A stretch of 64,000 nucleotides of DNA from Candidatus Saccharimonadales bacterium (GCA_039928925.1 JBDSSF010000003.1:186001-250000), one strand, 5' to 3'. Positions 49,643 through 59,727 are shown, counted from the first letter of the stretch. The notes: generated by a model not told the origin, from the letters alone. Translations and numbers: made by a program.

Positions 49643-52048
49643 ATGAGTCAAATACAAGTGGTAAAACGCGACGGCACCCGCGAACCATTCGACGCCAACA
49701 AGATTAACTTGGCACTCGTTAAGGCAAGTGAAGGTCTTCCGGACCAGATTAGCAAAGTTGTTCAAGTGGCAACTGAGCTGCAGCTTACACTATTCGATGG
49801 TATTACAAGTGAGCAACTCGATGAAGCTGTTATTCACACCGCTCTTCAAAATGTTAAAGACGATCCAGATTTTGACACAATCGCTGCGCGTCTTCTTCTT
49901 AAGAATATTTATAAAAATATTCTTGGTAATTATGAGACCGAAGCAGAACTTAAAAAATTACATGAGCAAAAATTCGCTGAGTATATCAAAAAAGGCGTAA
50001 AAGATGGCCTTCTTGATATTCGTATGGGAAGCAAACTATATGATCTCAAAAAACTTGCTGCTGCCCTTGATCCATCACGGGATAACCTTAGTAAGTATCT
50101 TGGTGTTATTACCAATAAGAACCGCTATGCACTCCGTAAGCAAAGTGGTGGGCCTATCGAAGTTCCACAGTTCACTCACATGCGTATTGCAATGGGTTTG
50201 AGCTTCAATGAAAAAGATCCTACTGCTGCGGCGATCGATTTTTACCGTCATATGTCAAACCTCGATTACGTTCCTGGTGGTTCAACTCGAGTTAATGCTG
50301 GAGGATCTTTTCCGCAGCTCTCTAATTGCTTTCTTCTTGAAGTCCAGGATGATATGGAGTCTATTGCAAAAGGTGTTCGTGATGTTATGTGGATTGCAAA
50401 GGGAACTGGTGGTATCGGTATTAGCCTTAATAAACTTCGCGCCGCTGGTAGCCCAGTTAAAACAACAAATACTGAATCAACTGGTCCAATTCCATTCATG
50501 AAAATGATAGATACTGCACTTTTTGCAGTTAGTCGCAAAGGTAAAAAAGCTGGTGCTGCTGCGCTTTACATGGAAAACTGGCACCTTAACTTCCCACAGT
50601 TTCTTGATCTTAAGCAAAACTCTGGCGATCCATATCTTCGTACTCGCTTAGCTAATACGGCTGTATTCCTCAGCGACGAATTTATGAAACGAGTTCAAAA
50701 AGATCAAGATTGGTATATGTTTGATCCAGCTGAAGTGTCTGATCTTCCTGAACTATACGGTATGGAGTTTAGTAAACGTTTTGCTGAATACATTAAAAAA
50801 GCTGAAGCAGGTGAGATGCGTGAATTTAATAAAATCAGTGCACGTGAACAGTTCCGCCAGATTTTGACAGTTCTTCAAGCAACATCACACCCATGGTTAA
50901 CATGGAAAGACACAATTAATGTTCGTGCGCTAAACAATAACACATCAACAATTCATCTTAGTAATCTTTGTACTGAAATTACACTTCCACAAGATGCTGA
51001 CAACACCGCCGTTTGCAACCTTGTCAGTATTAACTTATCAGCACACTTAAAAGCAGATAAAACGTGGGACTGGGATCGTTTATCATCAAGTACTCGTAGT
51101 GCGATTCGTCAGCTCGATAACCTATGTGATATTACAAATACACCAATCCCTGAAGCTATGTTTTCGAACCAACAAAACCGTGCGCTTGGGCTAGGTATAA
51201 TGGGCTTTACGGATGTTATCGAAAAGCTCGGTCATAGTTACGAATCAGAAGAATCATACGATCTTATGGATCAATTAACTGAGTTCATTAGTTTCAATGC
51301 GATCGATGAGTCAGCAGATATGGCAAAAGAATTAGGAAGTTACCCACGCTTCAAGGGAAGTGGGTGGAGCAAGGGTATTCTCCCTATCGATACTGTCGAT
51401 GAACTCGCAGCTGACCGTAAAGTAAAAGTCGATGTTACTCGTAAGACTCGACTCGATTGGGAAAAACTGCGCGCAAAAGTTAAAAAAGGCATGCGAAATG
51501 CAACACTTATGGCTATCGCACCAACAGCAAACATTGCTCACATTGCTGGAACAACACCAGGTATTGATCCTCAGTTTGCACAGATCTTCAGCAGATCGAC
51601 ACTAAACGGAAAATTTCTTGAAGTGAATACAAACTTAGTTCGGGATCTTCGTGAACTTGGACTCTGGGATGAAGTCAAAGAAGATGTTCTGCGACTTCAG
51701 GGAGATCTAACAGAGATCGCCGTCATTCCGCAGCACGTAAAAGATGTCTATAAAACTAGTTTTCAGCTCAGCCCATACGCATTTATCGAAGTCGCAGCTC
51801 GGGCACAAAAATGGGTTGACCAAGCGATTTCACGCAATATGTACCTTGAAACCCGAAACATTGACGACATGGTAGAGGTTTATACGACCGCATGGAAAAA
51901 AGGGTTGAAGACGACATACTATCTGCACGTAAAGCCTCGGCATCAAGCCGAACAAAGTACAGTCAAGGTGAATAAAGCCGAGACGAGTAGCGGGGGAGCG
52001 CGCAGAGCAGGATTCGGATTTGCAAAGAAACAAACAACTAACGTATAG
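49643..52048 (+). CDS. nrdA: Class I ribonucleotide reductase alpha subunit, lacking C-terminal Cys tail
   Basis: 801 residues. An ATP-cone begins the protein (VVKRDGTREPFDANKINLAL). Active-site residues are present: Cys229 (SNC), Asn441, Cys443, Glu445 (NLCTE) and Cys458 (AVCNL); the radical-transfer Tyr pair is Tyr759-Tyr760 (TTYYL). The C-terminus is AGFGFAKKQTTNV with no Cys, whereas class I alpha subunits normally end with a CxxC or CxxxxC pair that re-reduces the active site. A separate in-frame ORF with such a pair follows. GGGGA lies upstream of the ATG. First gene of the nrd operon. Confidence 0.95.
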   Translation: MSQIQVVKRDGTREPFDANKINLALVKASEGLPDQISKVVQVATELQLTLFDGITSEQLDEAVIHTALQNVKDDPDFDTIAARLLLKNIYKNILGNYETEAELKKLHEQKFAEYIKKGVKDGLLDIRMGSKLYDLKKLAAALDPSRDNLSKYLGVITNKNRYALRKQSGGPIEVPQFTHMRIAMGLSFNEKDPTAAAIDFYRHMSNLDYVPGGSTRVNAGGSFPQLSNCFLLEVQDDMESIAKGVRDVMWIAKGTGGIGISLNKLRAAGSPVKTTNTESTGPIPFMKMIDTALFAVSRKGKKAGAAALYMENWHLNFPQFLDLKQNSGDPYLRTRLANTAVFLSDEFMKRVQKDQDWYMFDPAEVSDLPELYGMEFSKRFAEYIKKAEAGEMREFNKISAREQFRQILTVLQATSHPWLTWKDTINVRALNNNTSTIHLSNLCTEITLPQDADNTAVCNLVSINLSAHLKADKTWDWDRLSSSTRSAIRQLDNLCDITNTPIPEAMFSNQQNRALGLGIMGFTDVIEKLGHSYESEESYDLMDQLTEFISFNAIDESADMAKELGSYPRFKGSGWSKGILPIDTVDELAADRKVKVDVTRKTRLDWEKLRAKVKKGMRNATLMAIAPTANIAHIAGTTPGIDPQFAQIFSRSTLNGKFLEVNTNLVRDLRELGLWDEVKEDVLRLQGDLTEIAVIPQHVKDVYKTSFQLSPYAFIEVAARAQKWVDQAISRNMYLETRNIDDMVEVYTTAWKKGLKTTYYLHVKPRHQAEQSTVKVNKAETSSGGARRAGFGFAKKQTTNV

Positions 52049-52072
52049 CAATCAAAATAGGGGGATAACACA

Positions 52073-52246
52073 ATGAACGCATCACAAATCATCACAGAAG
52101 ATATGACACTTGAAGAAAAATTAGCTGCAATTGATCAGGCTATGGCAAATGCTCAGGAGCAAGCCAACGAAGAAGCCGCATCTCGTGGTACATTCGCCGC
52201 ACCACTCGATCCAGCAGATTTAACAATGTGTGAAGGTTGCCAGTAA
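52073..52246 (+). CDS. 57-residue protein ending MCEGCQ, likely split NrdA redox tail
   Basis: 57 residues: helical, acidic N-terminus (ASQIITEDMTLEEKLAAIDQ), linker rich in Ala/Glu, and the end PLDPADLTMCEGCQ with Cys53 and Cys56. CEGCQ/CEACQ-type endings are typical of the C-terminal swinging tail of class I NrdA. The ORF has its own AGGGGG 9 nt before the ATG, and is in the same frame as nrdA, separated by two UAG codons (52046 and 52058). It lies between nrdA and nrdB, so it is cotranscribed. Too short for many gene callers. The trans role is inference. Confidence 0.7.
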   Translation: MNASQIITEDMTLEEKLAAIDQAMANAQEQANEEAASRGTFAAPLDPADLTMCEGCQ

Positions 52247-52265
52247 TTTTAATAAGGAGAACATT

Positions 52266-53306
52266 ATGCCAGGAATTTTAGGAACAGGTATCCAAGACGG
52301 ACTTTTACTTAAACCAATCCATTACCAGTGGGCAATGGATCTCTATGATCAAGCAGTAGCAAACACGTGGTTTCCAAACGAAATTCAGTTAGGACAGGAT
52401 CTTGCTGACTGGAAGAAGATGAGTGATGAAGAGCGACATGCACTAACGTTTCTTATGAGTTACTTTAATCCAAATGAACTACTAGTTAATAAGGCGTTAG
52501 CTTTTGGTGTCTATCCATATGTTAATGCTGCAGAGTGTCACCTTTACCTCGCAAAGCAAATGTGGGAAGAAGCAAACCACTGTATGTCATTTGAGTATGT
52601 ACTTGAGACATTCCCAATTGATCGTGAAATGGCTTACGCTGCACACGTAGAGACCCCTTCAATGGCGAGAAAAGAAGAGTTTGAGACGAAGTTCATCCGA
52701 CGTATGACGGAAGATACACTCGATATCGCGACAACCGAAGGTAAGAAAGACTTTGTCCGTAACCTGGTCGCATACAATATTATCCTTGAGGGTATTTGGT
52801 TCTACAGTGGATTCATGGTGGCTTTATCATTCCGCCAGCGTAACTTACTGCGTAACTTCGGAAGTCTCATCGACTGGGTTGTACGTGATGAATCACTTCA
52901 CCTTAAGTTTGGTATCAATTTGATTCTCACTGTTCTTGAAGAGAACGAAGATCTTCAAACAGAAGAATTTGCAAATGAGATCAAACAGATGATTCTTGAT
53001 GGCGTCGAAATGGAAGAAGCATACAATCGTGATCTTCTACCAAACGGCATCCTTGGACTTAACAGTGACTACATTAACCAGTACGTAAGGTATTTAGCCG
53101 ATCGTCGCCTAGAAGAGCTTGGCTTTGAAGCGCACTATAAAGTTTCCAATCCAGCTAAGTGGATGGCAGCAGCAAATGACACACTCGAGCTTGTTAACTT
53201 TTTTGAAAGCACTAACACGAGCTACGAAGTTAATTCAGGTGGTGGCTCAAGTTCAAAGGCGCCAAGTCTTACTCCAGCCGGACATCACGAAGAAGAAAAA
53301 TTCTAG
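52266..53306 (+). CDS. nrdB: Class I ribonucleotide reductase beta subunit, class Ic-like
   Basis: 346 residues; ferritin-like fold that generates the radical used by NrdA. Metal ligands: Glu71 (FNPNELL), Glu102 and His105 (WEEANH), Glu175, Glu209 and His212 (RDESLHL). The radical Tyr position (His105 plus 4) is Phe109, and the first ligand is Glu instead of Asp: both are the class Ic pattern of Chlamydia, which uses a Mn/Fe cofactor. A C-terminal Tyr (TNTSYEV) fits radical transfer. AAGGAG lies 6 nt before the ATG. Last gene of the operon. Confidence 0.93.
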   Translation: MPGILGTGIQDGLLLKPIHYQWAMDLYDQAVANTWFPNEIQLGQDLADWKKMSDEERHALTFLMSYFNPNELLVNKALAFGVYPYVNAAECHLYLAKQMWEEANHCMSFEYVLETFPIDREMAYAAHVETPSMARKEEFETKFIRRMTEDTLDIATTEGKKDFVRNLVAYNIILEGIWFYSGFMVALSFRQRNLLRNFGSLIDWVVRDESLHLKFGINLILTVLEENEDLQTEEFANEIKQMILDGVEMEEAYNRDLLPNGILGLNSDYINQYVRYLADRRLEELGFEAHYKVSNPAKWMAAANDTLELVNFFESTNTSYEVNSGGGSSSKAPSLTPAGHHEEEKF

Positions 53307-53380
53307 AATACTTTCAAGAAGAGCTATGCATTTCAAAGATTACTATACATACTATAGTAATTAAGGTGTATACTTAGTAT

Positions 53381-54670
53381 ATGAAAACAAAACTTCTCAT
53401 TTTTGGAATTACAGGTGATCTCAGTACCCGTAAGCTACTTCCAGCCCTTGAGCAAATTATCAGTACAGGTGATTTTGATGACCTATCTGTCATAGGTGTT
53501 TCACGTAGGGAAGTAAATATTCCAGAACTACTCCAGGGCTCACTTGGCAAAACCGATCTTGTAGATAAAATCTCTATTTTTTCGATGGATCTTGCTAAGA
53601 AGTCTGATTACTTACGTTTAAATGAATTTGTTAATCTTGGTGATGATGAACAACTCATAACGTATCTGTCAGTTCCGCCTTCGGCAGCAACAGCGATAGT
53701 GGATTTTATGGGTGAAGCTGGGATGAATACCCCTAATGTGAAGATTCTTTTCGAAAAACCCTTTGGCGTTGACCTTAGCTCTGCAAAAGATGTTATTGCA
53801 CGAACCGAGCGTTTCTATAAAGAAGATCAGCTTTACCGTATTGATCACTATCTTGCAAAAGAAATGGCCCAAAATATAATTGCATTTCGAGGTGGTAACG
53901 CACTCTTTAGCCATATTTGGAATAATAATTTCATAGAGTCAATTGAAATTATAGCCAGCGAAAAAATTGGCATTGAAGGGCGGACCCAGTTTTACGAACA
54001 AACCGGTGCACTGCGGGATGTTTTACAAGGCCATCTGATGCAACTTCTTGCGCTGACACTTATGGATATAACTAAAGAATTTAAATGGGATAGTGTACCC
54101 GAGCATCGGCTTGCGGCATTGTCACAGCTACAACTTGCTGATCCAGCCAAGGCTACTCGTGCTCAATACGAAACTTATCAAAAAGAAGTTGAGAATCCAG
54201 GTAGTACTACTGAGACGTTTGTTTCTGTCCAACTGACGTCCACTCAACCACGATGGCTTGATGTCCCAATAACTCTCACAACTGGTAAAGCACTTTCTGA
54301 AAAGACAACTGAAGTTCGGATTCATCTCAAGAAGATGCACGATGCTCAAAGCAACTGTATTATTTTTCGCATCCAACCTAATGAAGGCATAGACATTGAG
54401 TTGTTTACGAAAAAGCCAGGTTATGATCGACAATTTGAAACGCGTAATCTGAGCTTTGACTACGCTGCAGACGTCAAGCTTCCCGATGCTTATGAACAGG
54501 TGTTAGTTGATGCGATTAATTCACGAAAGAGTCTTTTCACAAGTAGTGGTGAAGTTATTCGAAGTTGGGAAATTCTCGAGCCTGTTCAACAAGCCTGGAT
54601 GATGGATGACCATATGATTGTATATAAGAATGGTGCAGAGTATCTCGGAAACGGGAAGTTTAACAAGTAA
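53381..54670 (+). CDS. zwf: Glucose-6-phosphate 1-dehydrogenase
   Basis: 429 residues; oxidises glucose-6-P to 6-phosphogluconolactone with NAD(P). IFGITGDLSTRKLLPALEQI is the cofactor-binding loop, VKILFEKPFGVDLSSA the central strand, and RIDHYLAKEM the active-site signature (DHYLGKE). EQTGALRDVLQGHLMQLLAL matches the substrate domain. Slightly shorter than the typical 480-500. TATACT lies 6 nt before the ATG, so probably leaderless. Downstream of the nrd operon, not obviously cotranscribed. Confidence 0.93.
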   Translation: MKTKLLIFGITGDLSTRKLLPALEQIISTGDFDDLSVIGVSRREVNIPELLQGSLGKTDLVDKISIFSMDLAKKSDYLRLNEFVNLGDDEQLITYLSVPPSAATAIVDFMGEAGMNTPNVKILFEKPFGVDLSSAKDVIARTERFYKEDQLYRIDHYLAKEMAQNIIAFRGGNALFSHIWNNNFIESIEIIASEKIGIEGRTQFYEQTGALRDVLQGHLMQLLALTLMDITKEFKWDSVPEHRLAALSQLQLADPAKATRAQYETYQKEVENPGSTTETFVSVQLTSTQPRWLDVPITLTTGKALSEKTTEVRIHLKKMHDAQSNCIIFRIQPNEGIDIELFTKKPGYDRQFETRNLSFDYAADVKLPDAYEQVLVDAINSRKSLFTSSGEVIRSWEILEPVQQAWMMDDHMIVYKNGAEYLGNGKFNK

Positions 54671-54766
54671 GCGAAGTTCCGCATATTGCTATATGTAGGA
54701 TAGTGAAAATACTACAACACTCCATATATAGCGTTTTAGGCCTATATGATGCTACAATGAAGTTCC

Positions 54767-56374
54767 ATGGAGACATTGCATCACATGGATAAAAAACAGA
54801 AATATATATTTGTAACTGGGGGTGTCCTTTCTGGGGTAGGAAAGGGAATCACAGCAGCTAGTATCGGGGCAGTACTACAATCTCAAGGTGCCGATGTTTC
54901 GGTTCAAAAATGTGACCCGTATCTTAACGTAGATGCGGGCCTTTTGAATCCTGCAGAGCACGGTGAATGCTTTGTCACAAAAGACGGAGCGGAGACCGAT
55001 CTTGATCTTGGACATTATGAACGATTTCTTGATATTGAACTAACTCAAAAATCTGCAACTCTTTCAGGACGTCTGCTCCGCGATCTTATCGCCGACGAGC
55101 GAGCGGGCAAGTTCGGTGGTAAGACTGTCCAGTTAGTTCCCCATCTGACAGCTGCTATTCAAAGAGATATTGAAAAGGCTGCAAAAGGTAGCGATGTTCA
55201 TTTTGTCGAAATCGGAGGAACAGTTGGTGATTATGAAGCGCTTAGTTTTATTGAAGCAATTCGTGAGTTTAGTCGAAAAGTAGGACGGAGCAACTGTTTA
55301 TTTATTCATGTAGTTTACGTGCCTTTTATTGGTTCAAGTAAAGAATTTAAAACAAAACCTGCTCAAAACGCACTTAATGATCTTCGTGGGTTTGGCATTG
55401 TACCTGATGTCGTTGTTGTTCGTACCGACGCTGTTGCGCCAAAAAGTATTGCAGCTAAGATTGCAATGTTTGGCGGAGTTGCGGACGAGGCAGTTATTTT
55501 GATGCCAAATGTTGATACAGTTTTTCGGATTCCAATGATCATAGCTGAGTCTGGTCTCCAGCAAGTTCTTGATAATTTTACTGGTTTTACAAAAAAACCA
55601 AATCTTAAAAAATGGGAAAGAATGATCGAAGCACAGAATAAGAAACACGATCAAATTGTCAGAATTGGAATGGTTGCAAAGTATCTCGACAATGAAGATA
55701 CGTATATATCTGTTATTGAAGCACTTAAGGCCGCCGCTTGGCAGGAGAGTGTCGGGCTGAATCTTGTTTGGATCAATGCTGAGACGGCCACGAATGAAGA
55801 GTTTGCTGCCGTTGACGGTATCGTGGTTCCTGGTGGTTTTGGCAGCAGAGGGATCGAGGGTAAGGTAGCAGCAGCAACGTATGCTTTAGAGACGGGCTCA
55901 CCTTATCTAGGACTCTGCTTAGGTCTTCAAGTTGCAGTTATTGCGGCTGCACGTAGGAGTGGTCTTAAAAGAGCTAATAGCACTGAGTTTGATCCATTGA
56001 CTAAACAAAACGTTGTTTATTTGATGAATGGCCAAGAAGGTATGGAGTCTACTGGAGGCACGATGCGCCTAGGTGATTATCCAGCAAAGCTAAAAAAAGA
56101 CTCAAAAGTAGCAAAAATTTACGGCGAGACATCAATTACTGAACGACATCGTCATCGCTACGAAGTGAACCAAGCCTTTAAAGAATCAATTGAAGACGGT
56201 GGACTTGTTATAAGCGGTACATCACCAGACAGTAAATTAGTTGAATTCGTTGAAACAGCTGGTAAGGGTTATTTTACAGCAACGCAGGCTCACCCAGAGT
56301 TTCGTTCACGTCCAACTAAAGCACATCCACTTTTCGTAGGTTTACTTCGAGCTGCAAAAAAAGCTATACGATAG
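54767..56374 (+). CDS. pyrG: CTP synthase
   Basis: 535 residues; converts UTP to CTP with glutamine. Synthase domain: FVTGGVLSGVGKGITAASIG, KCDPYLNVDAGLLNPAEHGE, FVTKDGAETDLDLGHYERFL. Glutaminase domain: GIVVPGGFGSRGIEGK, SPYLGLCLGLQVAVIAA with the nucleophile Cys, and AHPEFRSRP with the catalytic His-Glu. TACAAT lies 8 nt before the first ATG, favouring it as a leaderless start; an internal ATG six codons on is possible. Confidence 0.97.
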   Translation: METLHHMDKKQKYIFVTGGVLSGVGKGITAASIGAVLQSQGADVSVQKCDPYLNVDAGLLNPAEHGECFVTKDGAETDLDLGHYERFLDIELTQKSATLSGRLLRDLIADERAGKFGGKTVQLVPHLTAAIQRDIEKAAKGSDVHFVEIGGTVGDYEALSFIEAIREFSRKVGRSNCLFIHVVYVPFIGSSKEFKTKPAQNALNDLRGFGIVPDVVVVRTDAVAPKSIAAKIAMFGGVADEAVILMPNVDTVFRIPMIIAESGLQQVLDNFTGFTKKPNLKKWERMIEAQNKKHDQIVRIGMVAKYLDNEDTYISVIEALKAAAWQESVGLNLVWINAETATNEEFAAVDGIVVPGGFGSRGIEGKVAAATYALETGSPYLGLCLGLQVAVIAAARRSGLKRANSTEFDPLTKQNVVYLMNGQEGMESTGGTMRLGDYPAKLKKDSKVAKIYGETSITERHRHRYEVNQAFKESIEDGGLVISGTSPDSKLVEFVETAGKGYFTATQAHPEFRSRPTKAHPLFVGLLRAAKKAIR

Positions 56375-56445
56375 TAAACTCTTGCTTTTTTGTTAAACTT
56401 ATGCTTAAATATGTTATAAGTAACATAAAATTATAAAACAAAAAA

Positions 56446-57528
56446 ATGTCAGAAAAAATTTCAAAACCCCACCATGAATCGCTAGACACCTCATCAGAGT
56501 CCATTGAGACTATTGTTGAACGTGTTAGTCGCAACGATCTTAATGCACTTCACGAGCATTTTAAACGTCAGAACCAGGTAGAAATGGCCGCTAGACAGGA
56601 TGAGGTTAATAGTGTTCGTAACGAAATTGAAGCAATTTTTACCGATACAACTATTCCGTCTGATGAGATTGGTCATGAAGCACCTGATGTACCCTCCTTC
56701 TCGGATAATACGCTCGATGAGCATATTCGGAGTAATGACCTAAGAGCGCTACAGGAAAAGTTTACTCGTCAAAATGGCAATAAAGTTCCTGATACAAACC
56801 CGGAAGGGAAGCAAAGCGAAGTTCTCGTAAGTGATACTATTTCTGAACATGAACCTGAAGGGGATTCTGAAACTTACGAGAGTATACCTGTCCCTATCTC
56901 TCAGTCTGTTGAGGATATTCAAGGTAAAATAACTAAAGAAGTTTCACGCACACCAAAATCACAAGAGACTGAGCTCACGATTCAACTCAAGAATCAACTC
57001 GAGGATTTTATCGAAAAAGTAAATTCAGCCGAGAAAAAAACAGAGCGACATGTCGATGAAGCGATTGATGAAGTTAAGTTCTTAAATAGACAAGTACGCG
57101 AAATTGTACAAGCTGGATACTCTCGAATGCCGAATGACGACCTTATGCGAAAATTTGGGTGGAAAATTGACGGAATTGTAGGTGCTGTCCTACGGGTAAG
57201 TCTCGCTGAGCTAAATTCATCTCAATTGGCATCTGAGTCTGCAGCTGTTGTTGATGGACGAACGGTTAATACTACTGAAATTCAAGATGATTTGCGGGAT
57301 AAGCTACGTTTGGGTGCAATGAATTTACGACGTGATATTCAAACTAGTTCCGAGAATGCTTCTACGAGAGGAATTATCAATCGTCTTGATGCACTGCGAG
57401 CAGATGTCCGTACTGATGACCTTACGGATATAATGATGCAGTTAAATACGGTTGCTCGTTTGCTTGAAACTATTCAACCTTCATATGCTAAGAAAATTCG
57501 CACTCTACAAGAGAGTCTGGCTGCTTAA
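56446..57528 (+). CDS. Coiled-coil hypothetical protein with repeated motif
   Basis: 360 residues, highly charged and mostly helical. A short motif is repeated: IVERVSRNDLNALHEHFKRQ and LDEHIRSNDLRALQEKFTRQ, about 60 residues apart. The C-terminal half (LTIQLKNQLEDFIEKVNSAE, NEIDEVKFLNRQ-like spacing) is predicted coiled coil. No membrane segment. Not recognised; it may be a cytoskeletal or scaffold protein. It lies between pyrG and argS in its own unit. Confidence 0.6.
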   Translation: MSEKISKPHHESLDTSSESIETIVERVSRNDLNALHEHFKRQNQVEMAARQDEVNSVRNEIEAIFTDTTIPSDEIGHEAPDVPSFSDNTLDEHIRSNDLRALQEKFTRQNGNKVPDTNPEGKQSEVLVSDTISEHEPEGDSETYESIPVPISQSVEDIQGKITKEVSRTPKSQETELTIQLKNQLEDFIEKVNSAEKKTERHVDEAIDEVKFLNRQVREIVQAGYSRMPNDDLMRKFGWKIDGIVGAVLRVSLAELNSSQLASESAAVVDGRTVNTTEIQDDLRDKLRLGAMNLRRDIQTSSENASTRGIINRLDALRADVRTDDLTDIMMQLNTVARLLETIQPSYAKKIRTLQESLAA

Positions 57529-57575
57529 CACTAACCGGTTAGCTGCTCATCTTTACCTCTGGTATAATAAATCTG

Positions 57576-59264
57576 ATGGAACTCCAGATTGCACGTATAG
57601 TATCAGAATTATTTAACGTTGAAACGAACGTTGTTTTAACACGACCCGATATCCAGTTTGGGGATTATGCAACAAACGTTGCGTTACAGCTCGCAAAACC
57701 GCTTAACAAGAATCCACGTGAAGTAGCTGAAGAGCTTGCAGTAAAGCTTCGTGAAACCGGTACATTCACTGATGTTAGTGTCGCTGGTCCAGGATTTATT
57801 AATTTGCGCGTTACGTCTCGAAGTCTTGTGGACGTGCTAGAGAAAAACTGGAGCTCGACTTTTGGCGAGAATAACGATGGAGTAGGCAAAACTGTTGTTG
57901 TTGAATATCCTAGTCAGAACATGGCCAAGCCATATAGTATTGGCCACCTGCGGCCAGGCAATCAGGGTTGGGCTGCGAAGAAGCTGATGGAGGCGACTGG
58001 GTGGAACGTTATTACAGATAACCATCTTGGAGACTATGGGGCACCTTTTGGTATTTGGGTAGTTGGCTTTTTGAAGTTGAGTAGCGAAGCAGCACTGGAG
58101 AAAGATGGCGTATATGAACTAGGCCGTGTTTATATCTCAATGAAGAAGCTGCTTAAAGAAGAAGACGAAAAAGGTGAGTCTACGCTGCGCGATGAGGTGC
58201 AAAACTGGCTCTTAAAATTAGAAGCCAACGATATGGAAGCTGTTGAGTACAGTTCTAGGTTTAATTCTATTAGCCTTGATCATATTCATACTATTATGAA
58301 ACGTCTTAAGATCTCGACTGATCATGAGCTTGGTGAGGCCTTCTTTGCTCCAAAAGGTAAAGAAGCAGTTCAAAAGCTTCTGACAGAAGGTATTGCAACG
58401 CAAAATCAGGACGGTTCAATAATTGTCCCACTTGATGAATACGGATTTGATGTACCTATGTTAGTTCAAAAGTCTAACGGAGCAGCCCTATATGCAACGA
58501 CTGATCTTGCGACAATTTTGTACCGCGAGGACACCTGGCATCCGGATAGAGTTATCTATGTGGTTGGTTCTGAACAGCAGTTCCATTTTGCTCAGCTTTT
58601 TGCTGTAGCAAAAAAATTAAGTATTCACACTGAACTTATACACTTATGGTTTGGTATTATAGATCAAATTAATGATGATGGCACCCGCGAAAAAATGAGC
58701 AGTCGAAAAGGGGTAGTATTAATGGAAGAATTACTCGATACAGCTGAAGAAAAAGCCCGCGAAGTAGTATCTGGTCGAGAAATTTCTGATAGTGATATAA
58801 CAAAGATTGCACTTGGCGCCGTAAAGTTTACTGACTTTGCAGCGGACAGGCGAACAAATATCTTATTTGATTGGAATAGTATCTTTGCCCTGACAGGTTT
58901 TTCTGGACCATATATTCAATATGCAGCTGTACGTGTGAACAAGATATTACGAGACAACGTAGACGATTATTCTGAAAAAGCCGGTAGCTACGACTATGAG
59001 CCTGAAAAAGCAGTTGTTGCTAAAATATTAGATTACCCAAATATTGTTCGCTTGGCAGCTCGTGATATTGAGCCTCATAAAATAGCAACGTATCTTTATG
59101 AGTTAGCCCGCGAGCTAAACAGATATTATGAACAAACACCGGTCGCGACAGGCGATGTTACGGGTGATCAAAAAGCAGCTCGCCTCAATCTCCTCGGTAA
59201 AGTGAGTCATGTTTTTACACATGGGCTTGATCTACTAGGGATAGAAGTTCCGTCACAGATGTAA
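57576..59264 (+). CDS. argS: Arginyl-tRNA synthetase
   Basis: 562 residues. The N-terminal Add-1 domain (RPDIQFGDYATNVALQLAKP), the HIGH-type motif in SQNMAKPYSIGHLRPGNQGW (with IGHL), the catalytic core (VVGSEQQFHFAQLFAVAKKL), KMSSRKGVVLMEELL and the DALR anticodon-binding end are present. Full length. TATAAT lies 7 nt upstream of the ATG, so probably leaderless. Confidence 0.96.
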   Translation: MELQIARIVSELFNVETNVVLTRPDIQFGDYATNVALQLAKPLNKNPREVAEELAVKLRETGTFTDVSVAGPGFINLRVTSRSLVDVLEKNWSSTFGENNDGVGKTVVVEYPSQNMAKPYSIGHLRPGNQGWAAKKLMEATGWNVITDNHLGDYGAPFGIWVVGFLKLSSEAALEKDGVYELGRVYISMKKLLKEEDEKGESTLRDEVQNWLLKLEANDMEAVEYSSRFNSISLDHIHTIMKRLKISTDHELGEAFFAPKGKEAVQKLLTEGIATQNQDGSIIVPLDEYGFDVPMLVQKSNGAALYATTDLATILYREDTWHPDRVIYVVGSEQQFHFAQLFAVAKKLSIHTELIHLWFGIIDQINDDGTREKMSSRKGVVLMEELLDTAEEKAREVVSGREISDSDITKIALGAVKFTDFAADRRTNILFDWNSIFALTGFSGPYIQYAAVRVNKILRDNVDDYSEKAGSYDYEPEKAVVAKILDYPNIVRLAARDIEPHKIATYLYELARELNRYYEQTPVATGDVTGDQKAARLNLLGKVSHVFTHGLDLLGIEVPSQM

Positions 59265-59319
59265 TGATATAATTACATCAAAAGTATGATTATAATTGAT
59301 GTAAAAGGAGTATTTACTT

Positions 59320-59727
59320 ATGACAGTTTCAAAAAAAGCGGCTGATAAGGCAAAAGAAAAAGCTATAGCCTTAAGAGGTAAAAGCACACATCATCTAAGC
59401 GGTTTTTCAGATTTTGTTCGTGAACAGGGTATTGTTGGTCTTGCAATTGGTCTTGCAGTTGGTGGTGCGGCAACAGTACTTATTAAGTCGCTTCTCGATA
59501 ACGTTATTATGCCTCCAATCGGTTTATTACTTGGCTCCAGTGATGGACTAAAAGGTCTCGCATGGAAACTTGGTGAAAGTCGCAAAGACGGTAAGGTAGT
59601 TGATATTGTTCTTCACTACGGTTCTTTCCTTAATGATTTAATTAATTTTCTGATCATTGCTCTTGTTATTTATTTTGTTGTCCGAGTACTTGGCCTGGAC
59701 AAGAAATTTGATAAGAAAAAAGAGTAA
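59320..59727 (+). CDS. mscL: Large-conductance mechanosensitive channel
   Basis: 135 residues. SDFVREQGIVGLAIGLAVGG, then AATVLIKSLLDNVIMPPIGL, is the N-terminal helix and first membrane helix of MscL; FLNDLINFLIIALVIYFVVR is the second. The periplasmic loop is short. The N-terminus is longer and more basic than in E. coli. AGGAG precedes the ATG by 10 nt. Opens under osmotic downshock in this family. Confidence 0.9.
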   Translation: MTVSKKAADKAKEKAIALRGKSTHHLSGFSDFVREQGIVGLAIGLAVGGAATVLIKSLLDNVIMPPIGLLLGSSDGLKGLAWKLGESRKDGKVVDIVLHYGSFLNDLINFLIIALVIYFVVRVLGLDKKFDKKKE

